Assembly (NCBI RefSeq): GCF_014199215.1
Contig: NZ_JACIJC010000004.1
Coordinates: 1 to 64,000, forward strand
Length of the DNA stretch: 64,000 nt
From: Sphingobium boeckii
Lineage (GTDB): Bacteria > Pseudomonadota > Alphaproteobacteria > Sphingomonadales > Sphingomonadaceae
Direction: 5' to 3'
Numbering within the stretch: the first letter of the stretch is position 1; every line of letters starts with the position of its first letter. Both the position numbers and the translations under genes were made by a program. Of the stretch, positions 18,416 through 26,552 are shown piece by piece. The notes beneath the pieces were generated by a model. That model did no database searches and was not told the origin of the DNA. It saw nothing but the letters and a program-made list of their open reading frames with translations.

Positions 18416-19614
18416 CGGATGCGTTCATCTGCGATGCGATCCGGACACCGATCGGACGATATGGCGGCGGTCTCGCGCACGTTCGACCAGATGATCTTGC
18501 CGCTATCGTACTTCGCAACCTAATCGAGCGCAACGAAACGCTCGACCCTTCCGCGATCGACGATGTGATACTCGGCTGTGCCAATCAGGCTGGCGAGGAC
18601 AATCGCAATGTGGCACGCATGGCCGTATTGCTCGCAGGACTACCAGATTGCGTCGGCGGCTCGACCGTCAACCGGCTATGTGCGTCGGGCCTTGATGCGA
18701 TCGGGTCGGCGGCACGGGCGATAAGAGCGGGCGACGCTGACATGATGATTGCGGGCGGTGTGGAAAGCATGACCCGTGCGCCATTCGTTTTACCGAAGGC
18801 CAAAAGTGCCTTTTCGCGCGACAATGCGATCTATGACACCACGATTGGATGGCGCTTCGTCAATCCGGCGATGAACGTCGCCTACGGCACCGATCCGATG
18901 CCCGCAACCGGCGAGAATGTTGCAGACGAGTTCGGGGTTTCGCGCGAAGATCAGGATTACTTTGCTTTGCGTAGCCAGCAGCGCACCGCAAAGGCGCAGG
19001 CCGACGGCTTTCATGCCGATGAGATCGTCCCTGTGGTTGTCGATAGCGGCAAGGTGAAGGTGGTCGTCGATAGCGACGAACATCCGCGAGGCGACACGTC
19101 GATCGCTGATTTGCAGAAACTCATGCCAATCGTTCGTCCAGGAGGCACCGTAACCGCGGGCAACGCGTCGGGGGTCAACGATGGCGCCGCGGCAATGATT
19201 GTCGCATCGGCAGCGGCCGCGCAGCGGCATGGTCTAACGCCCCGCGCGCGCATATTGGGCATGGCTAGCGCCGGAGTGGCTCCGCGCGTTATGGGGATCG
19301 GGCCGGTCCCGGCGGTGCAAACACTGTTGGCGCGGATCAACAGGAAGATCGGCGACTTTGACGCGATTGAACTCAATGAAGCTTTCGCGAGTCAGTCTCT
19401 CGCTGTGTTGCGCTGTCTCGGTCTCGCCGACGATGCGCACCACGTCAACGCATGCGGCGGCGCGATCGCGTTAGGTCATCCCCTCGGCATGTCCGGCGTG
19501 CGAATTGTACAAACCCTCGTGCATCGGTTGGAAGTAGAAGGTGGTCGATACGGTCTCGCCACGCTGTGCGTGGGTGTTGGACAGGGTCTAGCGCTGGCGG
19601 TGGAGCGGTTATGA
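18412..19614 (+). CDS. pcaF: 3-oxoadipyl-CoA thiolase
   Basis: This 400-residue thiolase cleaves 3-oxoadipyl-CoA to acetyl-CoA and succinyl-CoA. The nucleophile is Cys90 in [13 protein letters not shown]; the C-terminal active-site parts are [14 protein letters not shown] (His) and LCVGVGQG (Cys). Length and operon position fit PcaF rather than a general acetyl-CoA acetyltransferase. Its stop overlaps the start of the enol-lactonase gene by four bases. Confidence 0.93.
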   Translation: MTDAFICDAIRTPIGRYGGGLAHVRPDDLAAIVLRNLIERNETLDPSAIDDVILGCANQAGEDNRNVARMAVLLAGLPDCVGGSTVNRLCASGLDAIGSAARAIRAGDADMMIAGGVESMTRAPFVLPKAKSAFSRDNAIYDTTIGWRFVNPAMNVAYGTDPMPATGENVADEFGVSREDQDYFALRSQQRTAKAQADGFHADEIVPVVVDSGKVKVVVDSDEHPRGDTSIADLQKLMPIVRPGGTVTAGNASGVNDGAAAMIVASAAAAQRHGLTPRARILGMASAGVAPRVMGIGPVPAVQTLLARINRKIGDFDAIELNEAFASQSLAVLRCLGLADDAHHVNACGGAIALGHPLGMSGVRIVQTLVHRLEVEGGRYGLATLCVGVGQGLALAVERL

Positions 19615-20399
19615 GCAACGATATGGTTACCATGGGCGATGGCTGCAGGATCGCATACCGCTTCGATGGCGCACCGCACGCTCCTGTTTTGATGCTTTCC
19701 AATTCGTTGGGCACAGCAATGGCAATGTGGGACGTGCAAATGCCGGGCTTTCGCGAGAATTTCCGCGTATTGCGCTACGATAGTCGGGGGCATGGGCTCT
19801 CGGACGCGCCAGCGGGTGCTTATTCGGTCGACCGGTTGAGCCGAGATGCGATAGAGTTGCTCGACGCACTCGAGATCGAGCGCGTGACCTTCTGCGGCCT
19901 CTCGAAGGGCGGCATGGTCGGTCAGTGGCTGGGTTGGCGTGCACCTGAGCGACTTGAGCGCCTGATCCTAGCCAATACTTCCGCTTACATGGGACCGCCA
20001 GAGAGTTGGGACGAACGTATTCGTGTCATTTCGACAAGCGGGACTGCCGCGATAGCTGATTCCGTATTGCAGCGCTGGTTTCGATCGAATTTCCTGCTGC
20101 ATTCGGCGGATGCGATCGCACCGATCCGGAGCATGTTGCTATCAACTCCGGCCCATGGCTATGCGGGATGCTGCGCCGCAATTCGTGATATGGATCAGCG
20201 CATGGTTGCCAAGCTGATCGCTGTTCCAACCCTTGTGATCGCAGGAACGGAAGATCCCGCTACGCCCATCAGCCATGCCGAATTTCTTGCCGACAATATT
20301 CCAGGCGCAACGCTTGCGGTTCTCGAAGCGGCACACCTGTCCAATATAGAGCAGCCAAAAGCCTTCGAGCGAAAAATTATTGAATTTTGCGCTTCATAG
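19611..20399 (+). CDS. pcaD: 3-oxoadipate enol-lactonase
   Basis: This 262-residue alpha/beta hydrolase opens 3-oxoadipate enol-lactone to 3-oxoadipate, the step between CatC and the CoA-transferase. LSNSLGTAMAMWDVQ, the YDSRGHGLSD strand and the nucleophile elbow FCGLSKGG with Ser98 are typical; the elbow more often reads GLSMGG. The C-terminal His is in EAAHLSNIEQP. The start at 19611 lies in the ATGA overlap with pcaF; a frame from 19452 inside pcaF is not used. It is the last gene of the operon, so the ortho pathway is complete. Confidence 0.92.
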   Translation: MSNDMVTMGDGCRIAYRFDGAPHAPVLMLSNSLGTAMAMWDVQMPGFRENFRVLRYDSRGHGLSDAPAGAYSVDRLSRDAIELLDALEIERVTFCGLSKGGMVGQWLGWRAPERLERLILANTSAYMGPPESWDERIRVISTSGTAAIADSVLQRWFRSNFLLHSADAIAPIRSMLLSTPAHGYAGCCAAIRDMDQRMVAKLIAVPTLVIAGTEDPATPISHAEFLADNIPGATLAVLEAAHLSNIEQPKAFERKIIEFCAS

Positions 20400-20525
20400 A
20401 CAAGCGATCGCGTTCGCGAGGCTGACCCGGGCTTTGCGTCATCGTTCCGCGAAAGTCTCCAAGTTCTATGAGGTCTTGTAGAAAAGTTCAAAGGTTCGAT
20501 GATCGAGCAAGGTCCAGCGACACAA

Positions 20526-21485
20526 TCATGAATTGCGACGAGCGATGGTACCGCTGCGTAGCGATGGCCTCTCCCCGAAACGCAAGCGATAGGCCTGTGA
20601 AAACCGACCGAGATGCGTAAATCCTGATTCCAGGGCTACTTGCGTCACTCTCAGATTCGGATCACATCTCAGCCGGTCTCGAGCTTCATCGAGGCGCCGA
20701 TCTCGCAGATACCGCATAGGACTGATACCTCGAAACCTCTGAAAGCTATCCAGCAGCGTTCGCACTGGCACACCCACTGCCGAAGCAATATCGCCAAGCG
20801 CGATCTCGTTTCGGATATTCTCCTCGATGTAGGCCTCAGCCCGTTTTACCGCTGCCGGGGCGAACGTGCCGCATTTCGGTTCGCCTATCACGCCGAGCCC
20901 GCTGAACAAAGCGGTCAGAAAAACCTGTTCATAGCTTGCACTAAGATTCCTATCGCTTTGCATCAGGGCCATCATGGCGCGATCATCAAGGACCATATCG
21001 GCGCATTTTACCCAAGAACGCAATTCTGCGGAACCAAGGTCAAACACATTCCGCAAGGTTGCATCAGACCGTCCACTCGCACGGCGAAGCGCCAAATCGT
21101 CAATTCGGAAGATGAGCTGTACGCAATCATGGGAGAATTCCGCGCTAAAAGCCTCCCCCGGGCCGATGCACACGCCCTTGGAGCCGCCGATGACAAGTGT
21201 CTCTTGCCCTATACGTATTTCGGCCTGACCGCTCTGGCACAAAATCAGAAGGTGGTAGCCGTCGATCCGATCCAAATGAACGGCCATTCGTCCGAAACTG
21301 ATGGTGCCGACGCCAATATTGGCGAGTTGCAAATAACTCATCGAACAACTGACCGACCTGCTCAACCCTAGAGGCCGAAGATCATGGGGCTGCATTACTG
21401 CCGAAATCCTGTCGCGCATATCTTCTACATCGTCCGAGACGAACAATTGATAGTCTGGAACTTTGGAAAGTTGCTTACCGATCAT
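20526..21485 (-). CDS. AraC/XylS-family regulator, AndR-like
   Basis: This 319-residue regulator has an N-terminal cupin-like ligand-binding half and two AraC helix-turn-helix motifs in the last 100 residues (IALGDIASAVGVPVRTLLDSF and VTQVALESGFTHLGRFSQAYR, with RFGERPS closing). The layout matches regulators of the AraC_binding_2 group, which includes the activator of three-component anthranilate dioxygenase genes. It converges on the cat operon and lies downstream of the cupin gene. It could control the dioxygenase at 29792-31875; that link is inference. Confidence 0.85.
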   Translation of the reverse strand: MIGKQLSKVPDYQLFVSDDVEDMRDRISAVMQPHDLRPLGLSRSVSCSMSYLQLANIGVGTISFGRMAVHLDRIDGYHLLILCQSGQAEIRIGQETLVIGGSKGVCIGPGEAFSAEFSHDCVQLIFRIDDLALRRASGRSDATLRNVFDLGSAELRSWVKCADMVLDDRAMMALMQSDRNLSASYEQVFLTALFSGLGVIGEPKCGTFAPAAVKRAEAYIEENIRNEIALGDIASAVGVPVRTLLDSFQRFRGISPMRYLRDRRLDEARDRLRCDPNLRVTQVALESGFTHLGRFSQAYRLRFGERPSLRSGTIARRNS

Positions 21486-21624
21486 GATGAGTTAAGCCCT
21501 CCTGGCTCCAATCTTGCAAAAATGGTGCGGCGCTAACCACCCCTCGCTACACTTCTCGATAGCCGCAGGGGTAAGGCACTGCGTTCTGTAGGGAATGAAT
21601 CTGCGCCCTGGCAGATTGGCGAAA

Positions 21625-22089
21625 TCATTCGCTCACCGAGCGAGGGTATTCTAACCCATATTGCGCACGAATTAGCGCCAGCTCACGACCATAACCAAGC
21701 TGGGCAGGATCTAGCGAATATGCCGCTTTGAAATAATCTTCCTGACCTGACGGAGAGAATATTGACAGGTAACGACATGTTTCAGAACCGGGATTCCAAA
21801 ACCGCTGCGAAACGCCTTGCGGGATGTGAATGAATGTTCCGACCGATGCCTCATGTTTCACGCCGTCGATTTCAACGATGAGGCAACCCTCCAATATCTG
21901 GATTGCTTCATCTTCATTGCCATGAACATGAAGCGGAGCTGGCGGAGCCTCTGGAAGATGCTCGGCTTCCACGACCGTAAATCGTCCTGCGGTCTGACGA
22001 CCATCAACTCGGATTGTTACGCGACAACCATCGGGATTGAAGAAAGACTCGCCTTCTCCAGGACGACTTATGAACACGTCTCTGCTCAA
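21625..22089 (-). CDS. Small cupin-domain protein
   Basis: This 154-residue protein has a single conserved cupin barrel. Metal-binding motif 1 appears as PLHVHGNEDEAIQILEG (His-x-His and Glu) and motif 2 around GTFIHIPQGVSQRFWNPG. Such small cupins may be dioxygenases, isomerases or sensors; none can be chosen from sequence. It lies between the second Rieske gene and the AraC gene, all on the minus strand. The region upstream (22090-22313) holds two copies of a motif also found at 3947, suggesting regulation separate from the Rieske gene. Confidence 0.8.
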   Translation of the reverse strand: MSRDVFISRPGEGESFFNPDGCRVTIRVDGRQTAGRFTVVEAEHLPEAPPAPLHVHGNEDEAIQILEGCLIVEIDGVKHEASVGTFIHIPQGVSQRFWNPGSETCRYLSIFSPSGQEDYFKAAYSLDPAQLGYGRELALIRAQYGLEYPRSVSE

Positions 22090-22148
22090 CGAAATACCGC
22101 TCCCGTCAAATAAATTCGCGCCCTGGGACGTTATGCCGGGCTAGGCAT

Positions 22149-22283
22149 ATTTTAGCGTCATTTAAGGAAGTGAATTTCTTGATCAAACCTGATCAATCTC
22201 GGCTTGTTCACCAGTTCATTCCTACGTTCTGGAGAGGGTCGTCAGCATGAAGCGATTCGCCAATTTGGCTTCAACGCTAAAAT
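22149..22283. promoter_or_regulatory. Inverted operator-like pair upstream of the cupin gene
   Basis: ATTTTAGCGT (22149-22158) and its exact reverse complement ACGCTAAAAT (22274-22283) face each other across 115 bp. The second extends to TTCAACGCTAAAAT (22270-22283), the exact complement of the sequence at 3947-3960 beside a LysR gene. This suggests a regulator binding both loci, possibly with looping between the paired copies. Confidence 0.4.
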
Positions 22284-22313
22284 AGCGGGCCGCAACCTAA
22301 TCCAAGTCGCTAG

Positions 22314-23540
22314 TCACAGATCAAGGTTGAGTGCCTGTTTCATGGCCTCAAAGGAGTGACGCAACGCAATTTCTGAGTCCGCAAAATGTACATGGTCCAT
22401 TGCCCGCGATTCTAGCGCGAGCTGCGCGGCCTCGCCAAGACTGAGATCTTCCCGCCAAGCATCGCGTATCAAAATATACGCCTGTTCCTGGCTCAGCAAC
22501 TCACTGGGCTTGCGAGGCGGCAAGAAGTAAACGCTCCCGACCCAACGGGTCTCATTGACGCTGATCGGCCAAAATTGGTGAGTAAAGAAGAACCCGGAGG
22601 CGACATCAATGAGAATGTTGGGAAACGTCCCATTAATATCGAACGCAAAATACTTATTGTTAGACCAGTTTGAACCCGGAAATCCTTCGGTAGCCATATC
22701 GGTCCAGGTTGTCCCCAGCGCAGCCGCAACCTTTTCGATGGGCGTCGCCTCATACTCAGGGTTATAAACGACAGTCGCGCTCCGGTTGAGTCCCCATGTC
22801 TTGAAGCCACCGGGCCGACCGAATGGATTAATGGGACCCGCATAAAACGTTGGAAAGGTTCCGGCGTGCACCGTGCTGACGTGGTATGCCTCTTGGAAAA
22901 TATCCTGGAAAACTTTCCAATTACAACGGAGCTTGGATGACCATTGGCCGCCGCAAACCAGAGACTCGAACGGATAATCGCGATATTGTTCTACAAATCC
23001 ACCAAGTTGTTCTATCAGCGTTTGCGCTGGATTTTTGTCGAAATTGATAAATATAAAGCTATTCCAAACTTCGCAATTAATCTCGACAAGACCTAATGTG
23101 GCTTTATCCAGATCATGGAATTGCGAGAAGTCTGGTGCGCTTGCCAGTTTTCCATCCATAGTGAAGGCCCAGCCGTGGTTTTGGCAGACGAAGTGTCGGC
23201 AGTTGCCTGCTCCGCTTGCAACACGGTTCCCACGGTGTCGGCAAATATTATGAAACGCCCGAACCTTACCATCCTTGCCTTTGGCGACGATGACAGATGT
23301 TTTTTGGACTTCAACTTCATACACGAAATAATCGCCAGAGTTACGCACCTGCTCGCTTCGCCCGATCACCAACCAATAGCGGCCAAAAATCTCGTCAGCT
23401 TCCCGCTGGAAGATTTCTTCTGACAGAAAAAACTCAACCGGAATTGGTCCGGTGCCCAACTCAGGATGCTGGCTCGCGTTCACCCGTTCCTTGGTCGTCA
23501 GATCGGGAACGATGGGTTCAGATATCGGCAAAGATGCCAT
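22314..23540 (-). CDS. Rieske oxygenase alpha subunit, second copy
   Basis: This 408-residue protein is a Rieske non-haem-iron oxygenase. The [2Fe-2S] ligands are Cys100, His102, Cys119 and His122 (CRHRGN...CQNHGW). The iron site is His220 and His225 in FQEAYHVSTVH, with Asp365 (REDLSLGE) as the probable third ligand. It has no adjacent beta subunit. Sequence identity with the copy at 2518 looks low outside the motifs, so it is not a recent duplicate. It follows the small protein at 23567 in one operon, behind a LysR-like operator. The substrate is unknown; an aromatic ring or methyl group is likely from context. Confidence 0.87.
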   Translation of the reverse strand: MASLPISEPIVPDLTTKERVNASQHPELGTGPIPVEFFLSEEIFQREADEIFGRYWLVIGRSEQVRNSGDYFVYEVEVQKTSVIVAKGKDGKVRAFHNICRHRGNRVASGAGNCRHFVCQNHGWAFTMDGKLASAPDFSQFHDLDKATLGLVEINCEVWNSFIFINFDKNPAQTLIEQLGGFVEQYRDYPFESLVCGGQWSSKLRCNWKVFQDIFQEAYHVSTVHAGTFPTFYAGPINPFGRPGGFKTWGLNRSATVVYNPEYEATPIEKVAAALGTTWTDMATEGFPGSNWSNNKYFAFDINGTFPNILIDVASGFFFTHQFWPISVNETRWVGSVYFLPPRKPSELLSQEQAYILIRDAWREDLSLGEAAQLALESRAMDHVHFADSEIALRHSFEAMKQALNLDL

Positions 23541-23566
23541 TATACACTCCTGATATCAGAGGCTAG

Positions 23567-23932
23567 TCATGCCGCCCGCACGCTCGACACTTTGTAATTT
23601 TGGATCTGCGGGTGAATGATGAGCCGTTCCCGTGCAAAGTCGGTTGGAATATCCGGACTCTTCATAACTTCAACGGCAGGCGCGATTTCCATCAACATCA
23701 AACCGAGCTGAAGAAGGCGCGCGGCCTGAGGCGGAATGGCTTCAAGCGGGTAATGATTAAGGTAGTCCGCCACTGCTGCGATATGCGGCATCATCGCGCA
23801 ATAAAAGGCATTCAACTCGTCGAGCGTGGACCCGCAACGCTTATCGTTACGCTCTTGCTGCGTGGCGACAGACCAACCCCCATCAACATACAGCTCCAGG
23901 CTCGCAAACAGATCTGGCAATCTCTGACTCAT
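23567..23932 (-). CDS. Small conserved-looking protein of unknown function beside a Rieske gene
   Basis: This 121-residue, soluble, mostly helical protein has LPDLFASLELYVDGGWSVATQQERNDKR near the start and LDELNAFYCAMMPHIAAVADYLNHYPLEAIPPQA in the middle. The LP..F..LE..V..W...T..ER pattern resembles small proteins I recall next to ring-hydroxylating oxygenase genes, but no function is known to me. It has no cysteine cluster and no signal peptide. It is the first gene of the operon, 26 bp before the Rieske gene, and has an AGGAGAATCGC ribosome site. It might be an assembly or substrate-handling partner of the oxygenase; this is inference. Confidence 0.7.
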   Translation of the reverse strand: MSQRLPDLFASLELYVDGGWSVATQQERNDKRCGSTLDELNAFYCAMMPHIAAVADYLNHYPLEAIPPQAARLLQLGLMLMEIAPAVEVMKSPDIPTDFARERLIIHPQIQNYKVSSVRAA

Positions 23933-23955
23933 GCGATTCTCCTGCCTTGATAGTC

Positions 23956-23991
23956 AGATTGCAATAGGGTCATAAATATGTCTAATATATT
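23956..23991. promoter_or_regulatory. Composite LysR-like operator, copy 2
   Basis: AGATTGC (23956-23962), 13 bp, then ATATGTCTAATATATT (23976-23991); AATAT-N7-ATATT is a perfect palindrome with T-N11-A. It lies between the divergent LysR gene (24025) and the small-protein/Rieske operon (23932), the standard place for a LysR target. The same arrangement is present at 13396-13431. Confidence 0.6.
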
Positions 23992-24024
23992 CTACATTGA
24001 AAGCTGCAAGGTTTGGAATATATA

Positions 24025-24939
24025 ATGGAGTTGCGTCATCTCAGATATTTTGTTGCGGTTGCCGAGGAGCTACACTTTAGCAGAGCGGCAAAGCGGCTTA
24101 ATATGTCTCAGCCCCCTCTCAGCCAGCAAATAGCCGCACTGGAGAGCGAACTCGGGCTGAAATTATTGGATCGGGACAAGAGGAATGTGTCTCTCAGCAA
24201 AGCGGGGGATATCTTTCTCAATCGCGCACGTATGATCTTGGCAAGTGCCGACGAAGCCATCGACGAAGCTCGGCGGGTAGATCGCGGCTACGAAGGTAAA
24301 ATCGTAGTTGGTTTCATGAGCGCCGTGATGCTGGTACGCTTGTCTGAGTTCTTGACAGAATTTCATGCACTTTCACCAACAGCAGAGGTCGATTTGCGGC
24401 AGATGCAGTCGAATGCCCAGTATATGGCGGTTATAAACGGCGAAGTGGACGTGGGATTTGTCGATATTGCTGTTGGCAGCATGGGAAATGTTTTCGAAGC
24501 AACAGAACTTAATGTCACTCTCGCCCTTCATGAACGGCTTGTCCTTTGCGTTGGCGCAACCCACGCACTGGCAGATCGCAAGAGTATTGCCATGCGGGAA
24601 TTGGCGGACATCGCTTTCATCACCTTGACGCGCCAGACGTTTCCATCCTTCTTCGATACATTTTTGCACTTATGCCAGAAATCCGGTTACAATCCGCACA
24701 TCGCACAACAAGTTGAAAGTATGCCCGTCGCTGTAGCTTTGGCGGGTGCCGGTTTCGGAGTCGCCGTCGTTCCCGCTCTCAGCATAAGCGGCGTTCATGC
24801 CGAGAACACACGTTTTATAGAGATTGAAGATGAGGCGTTCGTAGACATTTACCTCATCTCGCGCTCTGCTAACCGAACAGGGCTTGTCCAGCGGCTTCGC
24901 GAAATTTGCGAAGGCCGTGTCACCGCGATTTCAGACTAG
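24025..24939 (+). CDS. LysR-family regulator, CatR/BenM-like
   Basis: This 304-residue regulator begins MELRHLRYFVAVAEELHFSRAAKRLNMSQPPLSQQI and has a standard effector domain (KIVVGFMSAVMLVRLSEFLTEF, then GAGFGVAVVPAL). ATG 24025 is chosen over a TTG at 24013 that would add four residues. It is divergent from the 23932 operon with a palindromic operator between, and its 3' end overlaps the convergent hydrolase gene by nine bases. It probably controls the Rieske operon and perhaps the flavoprotein operon to its right, whose leader has a weaker version of the site. Confidence 0.87.
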   Translation: MELRHLRYFVAVAEELHFSRAAKRLNMSQPPLSQQIAALESELGLKLLDRDKRNVSLSKAGDIFLNRARMILASADEAIDEARRVDRGYEGKIVVGFMSAVMLVRLSEFLTEFHALSPTAEVDLRQMQSNAQYMAVINGEVDVGFVDIAVGSMGNVFEATELNVTLALHERLVLCVGATHALADRKSIAMRELADIAFITLTRQTFPSFFDTFLHLCQKSGYNPHIAQQVESMPVAVALAGAGFGVAVVPALSISGVHAENTRFIEIEDEAFVDIYLISRSANRTGLVQRLREICEGRVTAISD

Positions 24940-25737
24940 CTGGGTCACCAGGCGATGCAATGATTGGTTTGGATCCGTAAAGCTTGAAAGGATTGTGAAG
25001 TGATCGGCACCGTCGACGATATGGTGATGTGACTCATTGCCGGCGCTCCGCCAGGCACGATGCATTTGAAGCGTCTGCAACAGAAATGCCTCAGTCTCTT
25101 CGCCGCCCACAGCAAAGATAGCCTGCGGCTGATCCTGCAATACACGAAAGGCGGGTGACGCCGAACGGGCACTTGCCTTGTCCATCTGCAAATTCTGGTT
25201 GAGGCTTGTCGATGTCAGTGGTTGCAGATCAAACACGCCGCTGATCGCTGCTATGCCAGCGATGGTCGGTCCAGACTTTGCGCACCGCATACCTAATTCG
25301 ATCGCAAGATGTGCGCCCGCTGAGTGTCCGGCCAATATCAACGGTACTTTATCGAGATCAGCCACTGGCGTAAGTGACTCCGCCGTCGCATCGGTCAATT
25401 GCGCCACGGTCGCGTCGGGGCATAGCGGGTAATTCACAAGCGCCACATTGAAAAGCGCTTCGTTAAATGGCGGAGCGATAAAGCGGAACGTCGACTTATC
25501 ACGCGATTGCCAATAACCAGCATGAAAATACACGAGCGTAGCGATGGCCCCGTTTTTGGCTGGAAAAAAATCTAGGCGTTGTCTGGCATGAGCCCCATAT
25601 TGACGGTCCAAGATACTGTCTTGACGCTTCGCCTGGATCTCACTGGCAGCTTCAAAGGATTGCAGTAGCCGCGGAAAACCGGAACGTCCCTGCCCCGTAA
25701 CATATTCGAATTCATTGTCGCCCATAGATTGGCCCAT
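24931..25737 (-). CDS. Alpha/beta hydrolase, kynurenine-formamidase-like
   Basis: This 268-residue hydrolase has YFHAGYWQSRDKSTFRFIAPPF, matching the HGGYW oxyanion motif region of arylformamidases but with Ala for the first Gly. It also has the nucleophile elbow LILAGHSAGAHLA and a C-terminal DGADHFTILSSF carrying the catalytic His. Such enzymes hydrolyse N-formylkynurenine or other aryl amides and esters. It is the last gene of the minus-strand operon with the SDR, VAO-type flavoprotein and iron-sulphur protein, so an aromatic ester or amide is a plausible substrate. ATG 25725 is an alternative start. Confidence 0.75.
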   Translation of the reverse strand: MGQSMGDNEFEYVTGQGRSGFPRLLQSFEAASEIQAKRQDSILDRQYGAHARQRLDFFPAKNGAIATLVYFHAGYWQSRDKSTFRFIAPPFNEALFNVALVNYPLCPDATVAQLTDATAESLTPVADLDKVPLILAGHSAGAHLAIELGMRCAKSGPTIAGIAAISGVFDLQPLTSTSLNQNLQMDKASARSASPAFRVLQDQPQAIFAVGGEETEAFLLQTLQMHRAWRSAGNESHHHIVDGADHFTILSSFTDPNQSLHRLVTQLV

Positions 25738-25745
25738 TCTACCGC

Positions 25746-26534
25746 TCAGGGCGTGAATCGCCCGCCGTTTAAGTGAAGTACTTGACCCGTCATGTAGGAC
25801 GAATTTGGCCCCAGCAGGAACAGGATTGGCCCGACAATATCGGAGGGTTCCGCCACCCGGCCAAGGGGGATACTCGCCACATACTTGTCGCTCATCTGAT
25901 CAAACCAAGAGCGATCAGACGCAGATGCGTCACGCCCCGTTCCACCCGCCAGAAAGTTTGTTTCGACCGCCCCGGGTGCCACGACATTTGCGCGGACCTT
26001 GGGCGCATTTTCCATCGCAAGCGCCTTGGTGAGGCTTACAAGTCCACCCTTTGAGGTCGCGTATGCCCCCATTCCCGGCATGACCTGATATCCGAGGCTA
26101 GAGGCGACCGTTACGATGGCTGGCGCGTCTGCGCGTTTCAGGAGCGGCAGCAATCCGGCAGACAGCAGATACGCTGACCGCAGGTTAACGGCCATGAGTT
26201 CGTCCCATTGCTCCACAGCCACTTCAGACAGAGGTCGACGCGGCATGAGGGGGAAACCACTGAGGAATACAAACCCGTCCAGGTGCTTCCCGCCAGCGGT
26301 TAGCTGCTGTGTTGCATCTGTGATCGAGGCAGAGCTTGCCCCGTCGAAAGCAATGTATTCCACGCCCTCTTCCCGGGCGTTGTCCGCAATTGATGCTTCG
26401 AGATCGAGAACAACCACCTCATGTTGCAGTGCTTTGCAGGCCCGCACCAATTCTCGACCTATCCCTCCCGAGCCCCCGGCTATGACCAGGCGAGACCCGC
26501 TCGTCGGTCCCAATGTGGAATAATCAAGTGTCAT
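25746..26534 (-). CDS. Short-chain dehydrogenase/reductase
   Basis: This 262-residue classical SDR has the nucleotide motif GGSGGIG (about 20-26), catalytic Ser145 or Ser146 in VASSLGY, and Tyr158/Lys162 in YATSKGG. AspLeuGlu after the second strand (VVLDLEAS) suggests NAD preference. It ends SYMTGQVLHLNGGRFTP, as usual. It lies 18 bp after the VAO-type gene, so it may oxidise or reduce an alcohol or ketone formed from the flavoprotein's phenolic substrate. Exact substrate is not readable. Confidence 0.85.
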   Translation of the reverse strand: MTLDYSTLGPTSGSRLVIAGGSGGIGRELVRACKALQHEVVVLDLEASIADNAREEGVEYIAFDGASSASITDATQQLTAGGKHLDGFVFLSGFPLMPRRPLSEVAVEQWDELMAVNLRSAYLLSAGLLPLLKRADAPAIVTVASSLGYQVMPGMGAYATSKGGLVSLTKALAMENAPKVRANVVAPGAVETNFLAGGTGRDASASDRSWFDQMSDKYVASIPLGRVAEPSDIVGPILFLLGPNSSYMTGQVLHLNGGRFTP

Positions 26535-26552
26535 ATGTCAGCCTTGATAAAA

